The notes below the pieces were generated by a model. The model was not told where the DNA came from and searched no databases. It was given only the letters and a program-made list of their open reading frames with translations. This document shows positions 35,434-47,081 of a stretch of 64,000 nucleotides of DNA, one piece after another. Each line of letters starts with the position of its first letter. Within the stretch, counting starts at the first letter, position 1. Made by a program: the position numbers and the translations under genes. This DNA is from Tieghemostelium lacteum (taxonomy: Eukaryota; Evosea; Eumycetozoa; Dictyosteliales; Raperosteliaceae): contig LODT01000031.1 in NCBI GenBank assembly GCA_001606155.1, positions 186,001 to 250,000 of the forward strand. Direction: 5' to 3'.

Positions 35434-35714
35434 AGTTACAAAGAGGTATTTAAATTGCTTTTGGAAAGATAAAATTTGAAGATGAAAAAAAAAATTTTAC
35501 TAACAATTTGTAGAGGGCAGAAGATATTTTTTTTTCATTCCACACAATAAATTTCATTCAGGAAGAATTCGGTCAGAATGGCAATTTATTTAGGTTTAAA
35601 ACTTAGTAAATCTAGATTTTAATACCAGAATGCAAAGACAGTTCCGAAATTAATTAAAAATCTCCTCGAATTCTAAAAACTTTAAGAAGATTCCGAATTT
35701 AATAAATCGATTTA

Positions 35715-38624
35715 TTAATTTAGTTTTGATTTTAAATTGTTGAAAGCATTAAAAAATATAGAACTCCATACTGATTTACAAAAATTGTAATTTCTAAAGT
35801 ATAATTCTGTATTTTTGTTAGATATTATCTTCAAATCTACCTCACTGAAGTAGATTTTAATTTGAGTAGTTGTTACCTCTGGTTTAAAATTCAGTGCGGC
35901 TTTTTCAATATCACTTATAAAAGCATATCCCAATTGCTGAATGTAATGTTTTTGGTTTCGATAGTCAGTTACATCAAATATACGTAACTTTAGATTAACA
36001 TTAACTTTCATTTGAGGGATTTCATCGAAATTCAACCATTTGTCATCTGTGAATGTGTATCCTTTACTCATGATATCAGTTCTTCCTAATAAAGTGTTTA
36101 GTAATTGTTTGAGGAAAATGAAGAGTATTTCCCTGTCCAATAGTGGTCTGTCAACCAGTTCTGACATTTTCAGAGCTAATAATGGATTATCTGGTTGCTT
36201 TGGTATATTATTGGTTAAAAATGGAATCAAGTTATCTTCAATCGTGATGAAGGCATGTGTTGGTAGTAATTCATCTTTTGGTGGCCGAATTAGTTTCCAC
36301 AATACAGGAAAAGTTCTTACTAACTTATTCTCTATTCCATAGAAAGAAAACTGTTTTAAATTATAAATTTCTCTATATGCCAACTCCAATAGCTCTTTAT
36401 AATATGGATCCTTTATAAATGACCACTTATCAGCTCTATGTATATTATTCAGTTGGATGGCCCTAACAACAATTTGTTTCATCTGATTAAGACCAATTTT
36501 GATACCTTTGTGTATCAGAAATTGAATACATTCTTCATTGTCTAGTTTTAATTTGGGGTTCAACAAAATATCGTTGGCTATACACTTGTTAAATAGGTTT
36601 GGATGATTGTAATAGAAATACTTTAAACTTTTAATATTATAAAGTTTTTCTACTCCCACATTTAAATATTCGATACCATCTAGAATTCCACTGTTTTCTA
36701 AAATCTCCAATTGATTATTACTAATGTTATATAGGTCTATACAGTGATATAGTTTATCAGGTCTAACTTGTTGTAAAATGAATTCGGTTATTGGTTTGAG
36801 TGTTCTAGGTAGAGTACTGAACTGGTCTGATATTTGTTTTATAACATCCCATTGTTTGGTTTTTACAAAGTGTAGGAGATAAGGGATATCCAAACATATA
36901 TCTGGGTTTAATCCACTCTTTAGAACAATATCAATGGCATGTTTAGGATCCCGATTACATGTCAAAGGTGGAAGCAATAACTTGACTTTTAGTTCACCAC
37001 CTTTATTGCACTTTAATATCAGAGTGCTCGTATCGGATTGATAGTTGATATTTGGGTTATCTGGCGTCAATTGTTTTTCTAGAAGATATTCTAAAACTTC
37101 AATTGAGCCACAAAAATTTACATTGCTGGAATACTGGCTATCTATCATTTCAACATTTTCCAAAATCAGTTCGGTTATAGTGTGGTCTGCCAGTTTCATT
37201 ACAATTCTTAACTGTCCAAATGTAATAATATCAAACAACTTAGTATTGGTTTTCAAGAGATGTTTAAGAACTGGTAATTGTAATGAACCAACTGTTATAC
37301 AGTAGTGTAGCAATGAGTGGTAATTAATTGGTATTTCATATTGTTCAAGTACTAATAGATAATCTAGAGAATCTATGGTACCAAGAGACTGTTTTGAGAA
37401 ACAAAAGAGATTACTTACACTTTCCTTTTGTATAAAGTCATAGAATCTCTTGCATAGGTATTGGAAATTCTCTAAATTTTTACACTTAAAGCAACTTACC
37501 AGGTTAAAGTAAAAATTCTCTTCTACTTCCAGTATGTTGAAGTTAAACATTTTATAACCCATAACACATTGTAGCATTTCATTACTACCATTCATGCATA
37601 ATGATTTAAAATGTGCTGTTCTCATTTCAATCACCGGAACTGAGTCGATATCGTTGTACAAAAGAATTAACTTCTCCATTAGGAATTGGAAGCTTTTCAA
37701 TTTGTAGTGGTATATTGACTTGAATATTCCAAATATCAGACTATCTTCTCTGAATAGAGAGGGCTGTTTTTTGTAGAAATAATCTAGGATCTCTATATTT
37801 TCATTTGATATTGCTATTTCTAAGCTTAGATCAATTTGAAATTCTTCAGAGCATTCTTGTACCCAAGTTTTAAAAACACTTGGATTTTTTGAAACGCATT
37901 CAGATAGAGACTCTTTAAATTGACTTGAATCACAATCAAAATGGCCGCTGTTTACAAGATACCACATAATATCAGGAAATTGTGATGCGCCTGTAAAGTT
38001 TCTTGGTAAAACATGATGTTTTTCCATTAGATATCTGAGGATATCAAAATGACCATTTCTCAAAATTTCATTGAATATCTTTTCTTGTAGAATTGGTGTA
38101 TTCAAATTGAATACAGGCAAGAACAAACAAAACTTTTTTAAATCACCAACAGTAGCACTGTTGATTAGTGATTCGTTTGTGAAGTGAAATTTTTGAGAGT
38201 AAAGGAATTCTACAATTGAGTAGTTTCCATTCCCTAAGCAAGCATTATCTAACAACACTTGAGGAGGTGTTTGGTATCGATAATGTCTTTCAGTTTGCTT
38301 AAATAGGCCAGAGTGTCTATCATAAATTCTCCTAAAGAGATTATGATCATTACACTTTTTTACAATTATCAAAATGGCCTCATAACATAATTTGAAGCCT
38401 TTTTGATTCTCTATTTTATCCACTAGTAAATGAAAATATCCATTATTACTGATCCACTTAGAAGTCATCATCTTATCAGACCATTGATAGTAAGGAGACA
38501 AGCTTTTGTCTGATACAAAATCTTGACTTACTATATTATGACGAAGAAAGGTATATATTTTCGCTCTTAAAAATACATTTCTAAACACTCTAAAAAATAG
38601 TTGATCAGTTGATGATATCTCCAT
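35715..38624 (-). CDS. Diverged ankyrin-repeat-like protein of a dictyostelid-type family
   Basis: A single exon of 969 residues starting MEISSTDQLFFRVFRNVFLR. There are repeated helical pairs of about 30 residues with ankyrin-like features (VEFLYSQKFHFTNESLINSA, FDILRYLMEKHHVLPR, IEILDYFYKKQPSLF, SIEVLEYLLEKQLT). The canonical ankyrin 'G-TPLH' signature is lost. No kinase, F-box or membrane segment is seen; the final 150 residues (TDIMSKGYTFTDDKWLNFDE onward) form a separate region. Dictyostelid genomes hold expanded families of such proteins with N-terminal 'F..V..N..L...I' motifs, so this is probably a lineage-specific member. Function is unknown. It lies in the same orientation as transketolase, 281 bases upstream of it. 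Confidence 0.65.
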   Translation of the reverse strand: MEISSTDQLFFRVFRNVFLRAKIYTFLRHNIVSQDFVSDKSLSPYYQWSDKMMTSKWISNNGYFHLLVDKIENQKGFKLCYEAILIIVKKCNDHNLFRRIYDRHSGLFKQTERHYRYQTPPQVLLDNACLGNGNYSIVEFLYSQKFHFTNESLINSATVGDLKKFCLFLPVFNLNTPILQEKIFNEILRNGHFDILRYLMEKHHVLPRNFTGASQFPDIMWYLVNSGHFDCDSSQFKESLSECVSKNPSVFKTWVQECSEEFQIDLSLEIAISNENIEILDYFYKKQPSLFREDSLIFGIFKSIYHYKLKSFQFLMEKLILLYNDIDSVPVIEMRTAHFKSLCMNGSNEMLQCVMGYKMFNFNILEVEENFYFNLVSCFKCKNLENFQYLCKRFYDFIQKESVSNLFCFSKQSLGTIDSLDYLLVLEQYEIPINYHSLLHYCITVGSLQLPVLKHLLKTNTKLFDIITFGQLRIVMKLADHTITELILENVEMIDSQYSSNVNFCGSIEVLEYLLEKQLTPDNPNINYQSDTSTLILKCNKGGELKVKLLLPPLTCNRDPKHAIDIVLKSGLNPDICLDIPYLLHFVKTKQWDVIKQISDQFSTLPRTLKPITEFILQQVRPDKLYHCIDLYNISNNQLEILENSGILDGIEYLNVGVEKLYNIKSLKYFYYNHPNLFNKCIANDILLNPKLKLDNEECIQFLIHKGIKIGLNQMKQIVVRAIQLNNIHRADKWSFIKDPYYKELLELAYREIYNLKQFSFYGIENKLVRTFPVLWKLIRPPKDELLPTHAFITIEDNLIPFLTNNIPKQPDNPLLALKMSELVDRPLLDREILFIFLKQLLNTLLGRTDIMSKGYTFTDDKWLNFDEIPQMKVNVNLKLRIFDVTDYRNQKHYIQQLGYAFISDIEKAALNFKPEVTTTQIKIYFSEVDLKIISNKNTELYFRNYNFCKSVWSSIFFNAFNNLKSKLN

Positions 38625-38859
38625 TTTGGTGTGCCAAAATAATAAAAATTTTTAGTAAAATTATATAAACTAGTAGTTTATATCATTCCTAGATATTTCT
38701 ATTATTACAAAACAATGAAACTCAATTTCTATTTATAATAAGATGTTTGGTTTAATGTGAAAAACGTAACCCCATTGGACAATTTCAATAAAAATTGATA
38801 ATTAATCGGAACAAATAATTTATAAATTAGATTAGATTACTATATTATAATATTAAATA

Positions 38860-39958
38860 CTAAGAATAATAATTCTTTGCAATTAATTGTTTAATTTCTT
38901 CGTATGCCATTAGAGTAATGGAAGAATTTGGAATTACTTTGAGAGTATTTGGAATCAAACCTCTATAGAAACCAGCAATACCCTCACTTTTGAAAATCTT
39001 TTTGGCAGTGTCTATGGTGCCATTATAGATACGTGTTTTGTTGTCTTTTGGTATATTTCTTTCATCTTGTAAACGTGTTTTAATTAATTGGAATGGATAT
39101 AAAATGGAACTAGCCAACAATTTAGAAATACTACTAGCTACAAATATCTCATATTGAGAATTCAGAGTATTTCCATTGTTTCTAAAATAAAATTTAATCT
39201 CATCGTAAACTGACATTTGTATACCACCATGTAAAGTCAACCATAATCCTGGTACCACTCCTTTATACAATCCTTTAAATCCCTCGTTTTTAACAGTCTT
39301 TGACACACCATCTACAATTTATAAATTGAATATTCATAAAGTTAGCTAAAGACATTCCTCTATTAATCAATAAAATATCATTCTTAGATAAATACCAAAA
39401 AATCCTGTATAATAGGCATTTGAACCTTTAGCTTGAAGTTGCATTCTAGTTTTAATCAAAAATATAGGATTGGTAAAGAATACCTGTGTGATACCAGCTG
39501 ACAATGCACACATGAAATTCTGTTGAAGTGATAAATGTTCATTCTCTTTCATTGATTGCTTTTGTTTTAGTATATTTTTATAAGTTTCATAACTGTACAT
39601 GTAAACACCCCATGCAACACCATTTGCTACAATAGTTGGTCCGATACCCCTCCAAAACTGAGAAACACCCTCATTTTTTAAGATACCTCTTACAGTAGGT
39701 ATCAATTTAGGTCTCTGATATTTACTGTCGGATGGTCCTGATCCTAAACCGAACCCTGAACCTTGTAATCTAATCTTTAATAAATCAAATGGTTGTAATA
39801 TTAAAATTGCAACAGTGCTTCCAAGTGCTGCTGAAATACCATCAACGTCTTAAAAAACACCTATGTTAATAGTTTATACATTTGCGTTAACATTTCAAAG
39901 TATTCTTACATGGTGGTAATTTAATTATAGAATTTTGTTGTTGTTGTTGATTGCTCAT
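38860..39958 (-). CDS. Mitochondrial carrier, SLC25A32-type (folate/FAD)
   Basis: Three exons (39958-39910, 39848-39396, 39311-38860) give 317 residues, the normal carrier length. Three repeats of about 100 residues each carry the P-x-[DE]-x-x-[KR] motif or a variant of it: LQPFDLLKIRLQ, TNPIFLIKTRMQLQ and LYPFQLIKTRLQDE. After each comes the F/Y-x-G pattern (SQFWRGIGPTIVANGVAWGV, LYKGVVPGLWLTLHGGIQM, FYRGLIPNTLKVIPNSSITL). Repeat 3 and the LHGG/YDEIKFYF segment resemble SLC25A32, which imports folate or FAD into mitochondria (yeast FLX1). The second repeat has Ile in place of the acidic residue (PIFLIK). The N-terminus starts with Q5. The substrate is inferred from resemblance only. Confidence 0.75.
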
Positions 39959-40094
39959 ATTTTTAAAATGAAATTAAAGATCTTTAACATGCACAGAAAG
40001 GGGGAAATTTCTAATGTTCACATTTTAAATTTTTTACAAAAATAATGATTACTTGTGTGAGAGGTGTTTGAAGAAACTATTATATTTATTATTT

Positions 40095-40934
40095 TTAATC
40101 TTGATCCTCATCATTAGTTCTAGATTTTTTATCTAGATTCTTTTGGTAAGATCTATCTTGTTTGTTTTTATCACGTCTTGATTGTTCTTTAGATTTCAGT
40201 TTTTCAGAGGTAACCTTTCTTCTACGTAATTTAGATTGAGCCTTTAATTTGGCTTTCTTTTCCTCTGGTGTCAAAATACGTTCTTTCTTATCATCAGAAG
40301 AAGATTGTTGTCTTCTCATGAGGAAATCGTAGGTTTCTTGGTTGGCTTCGAAATTGTATTCGTTCTTCATTCTTCTGAATTGACGAGCTCTCTCGTAACC
40401 TTGAGCTGATCTGAGAACTTTTTGATCATACTCTCTCTGTTGATTCTTTTGAATCCACAATTGTAAACGTAGTTTCTTTTGTTCCTCTGTTAGATTGTGA
40501 CGGTTATTCATTTGATCTTTTGGTGTTTTAATCTGATAGTTATCAATGAGTTTTTGTCTCTGTTCTGGTGTGCATTGTGAAAGCTTAGAGATTACAAATT
40601 TACTAGTTTGGAATTTCTCAGCCAACTGTTTTTGAGTGTGAGTTGGACGAAGTTTTTTAACTTCCTCTATTTGTTCTGGAGTAAGTGTATGTGTAAATTG
40701 TTTCTTTGTTACTGGTGTTGGTTGAAATGGTTTATCTACTGATGTATGTTTAATAGATACATTTCCATTACCTAATCTCTGAACTCCACTAAAAGTAATC
40801 TGCTGATTTAATCCCAATGTTGAAAATATTTTACTTGGGTCTGATACTGTAGTAACTTTTATCTCTGCTGTTGCAATATTACTATAACATCTAACATATT
40901 TTAATGCATTTAAAATTCTAACAGATTTTATCAT
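40095..40934 (-). CDS. Mitoribosomal protein mL58 (MRPL20)-like
   Basis: A single exon of 279 residues. The N-terminus (MIKSVRILNALKYVRCYSNI) is basic and Ser/Tyr-containing without acidic residues, a typical mitochondrial presequence. Residues 83-115 (LTPEQIEEVKKLRPTHTQKQ, then LAEKFQTSKFVISKLSQ) have the helix-turn-helix-like 'eLR...p.....lA.kF..S.f.Is' pattern of fungal MRPL20/mL58 large-subunit proteins. The rest is very basic and helical (KKAKLKAQSKLRRRKVTSEK), fit for rRNA binding. I infer a matrix ribosomal or rRNA-associated role. It could instead be another basic mitochondrial RNA-binding protein. Confidence 0.5.
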   Translation of the reverse strand: MIKSVRILNALKYVRCYSNIATAEIKVTTVSDPSKIFSTLGLNQQITFSGVQRLGNGNVSIKHTSVDKPFQPTPVTKKQFTHTLTPEQIEEVKKLRPTHTQKQLAEKFQTSKFVISKLSQCTPEQRQKLIDNYQIKTPKDQMNNRHNLTEEQKKLRLQLWIQKNQQREYDQKVLRSAQGYERARQFRRMKNEYNFEANQETYDFLMRRQQSSSDDKKERILTPEEKKAKLKAQSKLRRRKVTSEKLKSKEQSRRDKNKQDRSYQKNLDKKSRTNDEDQD

Positions 40935-41596
40935 TTTCTGTGGTGTTGGCTATAAAAAAAAAAAAAAAAAAAAATAAATAATAATATAATCGATTTGAAA
41001 TTAAATTAATAATATCTTCAAATTTATTATAAGAACAATATTATAATATAACATTTTAACCCAGAATTGAAAAGAAAATATTCTATTTCTAAAATTCCAT
41101 ATTTCAAAAATAATCTTTTTTCAATAATAAATCTTTGAAGAAATCATCCTATGATTTCAAATTATAAATGAAAACAGTATGACCACTCTCTAAACTCTAT
41201 CTGCTTATTCTTATGATAAATATCTTTAATATGCACCAACAGTCTATAAACCCATTATCCCCACCATAATAATAAGCCTGATATCTCAATTTACATTTTT
41301 TACGAATGGTGTGTACGAAAATACTATGAATATCATTGAACAGCAATTGTATTGTTATTGTCTAGAGACAATACACAATAAAAAAAGTAATTAAGATTTT
41401 ACCGTAGTACTAGCGTATTGCTAGATACACAGGTAATAAAAAATTGGTGTGTGCGAAAAAAATACAGAAAAAGACAGTTCAGAATAGGGGTAAAAGATTT
41501 TTTATGAAATTTGGTTTACAAATTTATATATATAAAAACATAATTAAATATTTATATATTTTTATTGAATTTTAAATTATAACTAATAGTACAACT
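40935..41596. promoter_or_regulatory. Long divergent spacer with repeated G/T-rich elements and palindromes
   Basis: These 662 bases lie between the mL58-like gene and the FG-GAP gene. Two near-identical G/T-rich elements occur at 41307-41321 (TGGTGTGTACGAAAA) and about 41445-41459 (TGGTGTGTGCGAAAA). Between them lie two perfect inverted repeats: TATTGTC-TAGA-GACAATA (41356-41373) and CTAGC-gtatt-GCTAG (41410-41424). An A20 run follows the mL58 gene start (40950-40971). No coding frame is supported. The layout suggests a regulated promoter for the FG-GAP gene. Confidence 0.4.
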
Positions 41597-43697
41597 ATGA
41601 AGATATATTTATTATTAATTTTAATAATATGTGTTGGTTGGAATCTTGCATTTCCAGCTTCAACAGAAATGTTAAATAAAACCAATAGTTATTCAATTGT
41701 AGGTCGTTCAGTTTCTGGTAGAGTTTCTCCATTACTTTATTCAATTGGAACTTGTGATATCAATGGTGATGGTAAAAAGGTATTTTATGAATTATTAAAA
41801 GATTATATTAGAATATTTTGGACTAATTTAAATCTTTGCAACCTAGGATATAATTTTTAATAATGGTGATGGTTATGTTGTATTATTTGGTGATGTTTCT
41901 AGATTTGGTGATTCTAGACCAATAAATGATTCATTTGCAGATGGTATTAATGGATTTAAAATTAAGATTATTGATGTTGAGAGATTCCCAGTGTGTGGTG
42001 ATGTGAATGGAGATGGAATTGATGATATAATGGTTACAAATTCTGAGCTTATGAGAGGATATGTATTTGTTATATATGGTAGTAAAAGTCCATTTAAAGC
42101 TACAATTGATTCTTTTGATGGGATTAATGGTTTGAAAATTATGGCTGAACAGGATCAAGATTTTGGTAGAAGATATAGTTCTTTGGGTGTTGGTAAGGTA
42201 ATTTGTGACGTAAATGGTGATGGAGTAAAAGATTTAGTAATGTCAACATATATGGGATTCTTTGGTGGGACTACAAATTATGAAAATAGAATCTTTGTAT
42301 TATATGGTCTTAAAAATGGATCAAAGTTCACTACAGATATTAATGGAGAATATAAAATTTATGAAATTGTAGAGGATAAGGGTTTTAAAATTACTGGTCT
42401 GTATGGAGCTACCCTGACTTGTGGTGACATTAATAATGATGGTTATGATGATTTATATTTACTCAACCCCAATAGTCAAATTGTGTTTGGTAAAGCAACT
42501 TTTCCTCTTAACTATCTACCTAAATTTGATGGTAAAGAGGCTCTTAATATCACTGGAATTACATGGGCAGATAGTCGTTCTGGTACTTCAAGCTTTGGAG
42601 ATTTCAATGGAGATGGATTGATAGATATGGCAGTCACCAATGGCAACTATTCTTCATATGAAGTCTACATCATTTTTGGAAAACAAAATGAAAATTGGCC
42701 TTCAACATTTGATGTCAAAAGTAGAAATTCTTCCAATGTAATTGCTTTTACAAAAGGTAGTGGTTCGAAAGCTTATAATTGTGATTCATTGATGATGGGA
42801 GATATCAATGGTGATAGCTTTGATGATCTTCAGTGTTACACACCAGAGTTTGTTTGGGTTGTCTATGGTAGTGATTTACCTTTTGAATCAGTAGTGGACT
42901 TGTCAGCTACTACCTCACCTTTACTTGATGAATGTAGAGGTTCAATAATCCAAGAAGTCAATGGTAGAGTACTTGCCAATGCTGATTTTAATAATGATAA
43001 AATTAAGGATTTAGTGGTTTATAAAAGTAAGGTACTTTATGGTATATATGGAGAGAAACTTCCAATGAGTGCATCTTTAGGTTTAAGTTATACAAAATTA
43101 GAATATTCAGCAAATGGTAGTTATATTATCTTGGAAGGTAAATATAGTCCAGTCTCTGGAAAATGTCCGCTAACTAGTATCAAAGTACAAGTTATAAATG
43201 CTCAGCCTAGTGATTCATTAGATATTGCTTCATCCAATGACATTACAGTCAAAAAGTTATCTCCAAGTACCATTATCATTTACAATATGAATCGTGATTC
43301 TAAATTTCTTCAAAAAATTTCAAAAATTCAATATTCAACTCAAAGAAATGATAGTTTTGCTATTATCAATTTTAACTACCCTGGATACCTTGATGAATCC
43401 ATATTAGTTAAAACCACAGCTCCACAAATCAACGTAATCCCTTGTATATGTCCAGCTAACAATATCTGTATTGATTCCCTCTGTGTTCCACCTGGTGCAA
43501 CTGATACCAACACAGGGTGTGCAAAGTACCCTTGTACTTATGGACTAGAATGTGACGCTACTGTTAATAAATGTGTAATCCCAAGTGCTTGTATGTCATG
43601 TTTTGATCTTAAATGTCGTAGTAATGAAAAATGTGAATTACGTAAATCAAGTTATTCCGAAACTTGCAAAATCTTCCCATTTTGTGTGCCTGTTTAA
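41597..43697 (+). CDS. Secreted FG-GAP (integrin alpha-like) repeat protein
   Basis: Two exons (41597-41779, 41847-43697; 67-nt intron) give 677 residues. A signal peptide (MKIYLLLILIICVGWNLAFP) precedes several FG-GAP blades with calcium-loop motifs: CDINGDGKKDIIF, CGDVNGDGIDDIMV, CDVNGDGVKDLVMS, CGDINNDGYDDLYL, FGDFNGDGLIDMAV, MGDINGDSFDDLQC and NADFNNDKIKDLVV. Together these make a seven-bladed propeller. The C-terminus is Cys-rich (CICPANNICIDSLCVPPG, KYPCTYGLECDATVNKC, CMSCFDLKC). No membrane anchor follows, so it is likely secreted or cell-surface associated. A role in adhesion or matrix binding is inferred from the fold. The propeller resembles integrin alpha and bacterial FG-GAP proteins alike. 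Confidence 0.8.
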
Positions 43698-43784
43698 AAA
43701 TATTTCACTTATAATTTTAAAAGTTTTTAAAAAAAGAAATAAAATTGTTATTTGATTATGGTTTGTTTTCAAAAATTGTAAGGA

Positions 43785-43920
43785 ATCTCAGTTGTATGCA
43801 AATTTGAATGAAGTTGTTGTACAAATGTCTCAGATTAAAGCTGATTTGGGTGGAACTGAACTTTTGACACCTATAAAGGACATCTTCAACTCCCGTCTCA
43901 TATTTGAAAATCTACATAAA
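43785..43920 (+). pseudogene. Relic of a vWA-domain gene
   Basis: A short piece reads NLNEVVVQMSQIKADLGGTE, then LLTPIKDIFNSRLIFENLHK. The 'ADLGGTEL..PI..I' block with a following 'NL.K' is the MIDAS-loop region of von Willebrand A domains as found in VIT/vWA proteins common in dictyostelids. Neither the rest of the domain nor a start codon is present, and the reading frame runs into AT-rich sequence without family likeness. It sits in the 467-base spacer between the FG-GAP and FN3 genes. An acceptor-like ATCTCAG precedes it, so it may be one exon of a lost gene. Confidence 0.55.
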
Positions 43921-43990
43921 GTATTGTTAAAAATACTACAACAGTTATATCATAAATATCGTTTTTACTATAAATACACAAAGAAACTTA

Positions 43991-44022
<32 letters not shown>

Positions 44023-44164
44023 TTGATTTTTTCTCAAATAGAGTAAACAATCAGTTGATCAATCAACAAACTCACCAATAAAAATAATCCTTTTTTTTTA
44101 AACAAAAAAATTTTTTTACAACAAAGCTATTTTAAAAAAAGTTTATAGGTAATCATTACAACCA

Positions 44165-45230
44165 ATGAAACCACATAGTAGGGGCCTAACCAGCTCATCT
44201 TTTAATAATAATCAAATAAATGGTAATGCCAAATACAAGTTTAGTAAAAATAGTTGGAGAGAGTTAAAGTACTTTCAGATATTCAATTTACATCAAGATC
44301 AAAAATTCCAACGTCTCATGACGTTGTTGTATAGATTCTACGTGAACTATGTTGATAGTCATAATAACGAGGTGGTTGTAGATAGCAATGATTTAGTAGA
44401 CGAGATACAAGATGGAACAAATATTGGAGATCAAAGTGATTTACATTTAGATGAGACACAATTAAATGATAGAATCAATTCATTTATTGATAGTAAATAT
44501 GATCTTAGAATATTTGCAAATTCTTTGGTATCTTATGAGGAGGTAAAAGAAGCTTATATCAATTTAGAAAGCAATGAAAAGAGAAAATACTATTGGTTGA
44601 ATGGATGTCCTTCTGGATACCACCAAACTAATTCAACAAGTATTCTACCACCACCTCCATCACCTACCTCTTCTTCAGTACCTATTACACTATCATCACT
44701 ATTACAACAAGATCAGTCTGCCAATGGCAGTAATGGCACTATCCCATCTAAAACACCATCAAATGCAACAGTAGGAACAGGAAGTAGCGTTCAATCACCA
44801 CTATCATTATACACATTATTGAACGGTACAAATAACAGCAGTAAATCAGTTTTATTACCTTATTTGAATAGTACTGGTAAATCACCTCAACAATGTACAC
44901 AACCAACTGTAGATCAAGTAATCAAAAACCAAAATCACCAAAAAACCCTTCAGTTACTATTGAATTGGAAATGTGATTCCAATGTTCAAGAGTATTCACT
45001 AATGATGGAATCACCCAAGTCACATCAACCTTCTGTCATTTACAGAGGACATAATAATTTTTACACCACACCCCCACTGGAAGTTGGTACCTACCATTTC
45101 AAGGTACGTGCAACCAATAGATTTGGTGTAGGTGATTACAGTGATGAATTAAAATATATTATTAAAGAATCAATATTTGATTCAAATAGTAATAATGGTT
45201 TTAAATCATCTAACCATCATAATAACAACC

Positions 45231-45262
<32 letters not shown>

Positions 45263-46864
45263 ATTAACAGTGAATCTAATAATAGTGATATTATCACTAA
45301 TCATAACAATAGGAAACTAACTAGTAATAATAGTAATAATAAGCAAAATAATAATAACAGAGAGATAATGGATGAATGTTTAGTAGTTTTGAATCAAATT
45401 GATAGTTTGTCAAATAAGTCACAAATGTCTCAAAGCCAATGCGAGGAAACTATGGGACAATTGTTAATTTTACAGAGTAAATGCACAAAATTGACATCAG
45501 AGGCTACATCATCTACAGAAGGTACAGAGCTTCTACAAAGACTTACTGATACAATGGACCTTTGTAAACAGTTACTACAAAGTTACAAACAAATTAGAGA
45601 ATGGAAAATTCTTACCAAGAATTTGATATCTGAGTTTATTCATAATTCGTCGTCAAATGACAATGAACAATTGGAGAGAATAAATAATCTACTGAATTCC
45701 TTTAGCAAGGATCTACCAGATCAGATAAAGTTAACCATTTTCCAAATTATCATTCAGTTCACTAAAAAGAAGCTCACAGAGTCACCAACTATCAAGAGTC
45801 GTACTGCTATTTTATTGACAATCATCTCTAAGAAAATTGATTTCTTTGGAGAGGCTTCTTGTTTGGAAATGGAAAATCTTTCTAAACAGTTACTAGAATC
45901 CAAAAAGAAAAAGAAACCAATTTCTAATATCAACGCACAAACAACTAATAATAATACTAAGAAACCAAAACAATCACCTAGAACCACTTCCAATACAATA
46001 ACTACAACATTACCATCGCCAAAACTCTCTATAAATACTACACCTCAACTAACTGTACAACAACTACAGCAACAAAAACAAGCTCAACAACAACAACAAT
46101 TACAACAACAACAACCACAGCCATTGTTACAACCTTCTTCATCATTAAAATCAAATGAACAAGTAATTTCAAATACAACAATCGCAAATAGTAACGCCAA
46201 TATCAACAATATGATTGTACCTGTGAATAACAATAATAATAACTTTATAAAATCTGAGAGTATACCCATTAAACAATCTATTAAGTGTTCTAATGATGAG
46301 ATAATTAATGATATTAATAATTGTATAGTTCCATCATCTCCTATCGGCTCGCCATCACCATCTATTGCCAATCATTTAATTGTTTCACCACCAAAATCAC
46401 AACATCTTAATAATAACAGTAATAATAATATGAATTTTTATTCCACCCCACCAGGTCTATTTCAATACCAAGGATATCTCACACCAGTACTTTCAAATCT
46501 AAGTAATCACAATATAAATAGTAACAATCAAATACCAAATCCATCACCACAACAACAACAAAAACAACAACAACTTTACAATAATTTTACAGATTCCAAT
46601 CAATCATTATTTTATAACTCACCATTTAAAAGTAATTCCATTGTGGAAGATATTACATTTGAGAGACTACTGAATAATAACTATAATTACAATATACACG
46701 ATGACTATTTTCAACAACGTCTCAATACAATAACAACAACAACTACAACAACAACTACAACCACAAGTAGTAGCTCAACTATTGGAAAACAAACTTCACA
46801 AGCCCCAATACCTGATAATAACACAAGTCACAGCTTTTCATTTTATCATATAGTGCCAAATTAG
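44165..46864 (+). CDS. Fibronectin type III domain protein with Q/N-rich tail
   Basis: A single exon of 899 residues. The N-terminal 155 residues are a helical region of unknown family (WRELKYFQIFNLHQDQKFQR, KYDLRIFANSLVSYEEVKEA). After a Ser/Pro linker, one FN3 domain spans about residues 240-335 (LLLNWKCDSNVQEYSLMM, then YTTPPLEVGTYHFKVRATNR, FGVGDYSD). A central helical bundle (about 400-580: MDECLVVLNQIDSLSNKSQM, LQRLTDTMDLCKQLLQSYKQ) follows, then a long Gln/Asn/Ser/Thr-rich tail ending in a T13 run and HSFSFYHIVPN. No signal peptide is present, so it is probably intracellular. I cannot name an orthologue. The 3' end has an opposite-strand open frame with little support. Confidence 0.7.
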
Positions 46865-47081
46865 TAGCACATATATATATAATGGGTATAAGAGACAATC
46901 TTTTTCCTCTTTCCAAAGCCCTCAATTTGTACAAAGTAAATTTTTTTAAATACCTCCACCTCCCCATCACTTTTTTCAAATATTGAAATAAATCTAACAC
47001 CTTATATATTTCACTGCTTTTTACACCTTTTATTAATGCAACATGTTTTTTAATCATTTGAAGTGATTTTTTAATTTTCAT
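46779..47081 (-). CDS. Weakly supported small ORF
   Basis: A minus-strand frame of 100 residues from an ATG at 47081. The first half looks coding-like and helical (MKIKKSLQMIKKHVALIKGV, KSSEIYKVLDLFQYLKK), slightly reminiscent of a TFIIS N-terminal helical bundle. The 3' end overlaps 86 bases of the FN3 gene's coding region on the other strand. An intron or an earlier stop may exist that I cannot place. This may be a remnant of a gene. Confidence 0.22.
   Translation of the reverse strand: MKIKKSLQMIKKHVALIKGVKSSEIYKVLDLFQYLKKVMGRWRYLKKFTLYKLRALERGKRLSLIPIIYICATNLALYDKMKSCDLCYYQVLGLVKFVFQ

Noticed and set aside
35590-35640. Short ORF starting MAIYLGLKLSK upstream of transketolase
   Set aside because: It is only about 14 codons, has no family support and no splice signals; probably chance or a tiny remnant.
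45754-46371. Minus-strand open frames rich in Leu/Cys opposite the FN3 gene
   Set aside because: They are mirror images of CAA/AAT repeats in the real gene (giving CCCCC and LLLLL) and have no family likeness.
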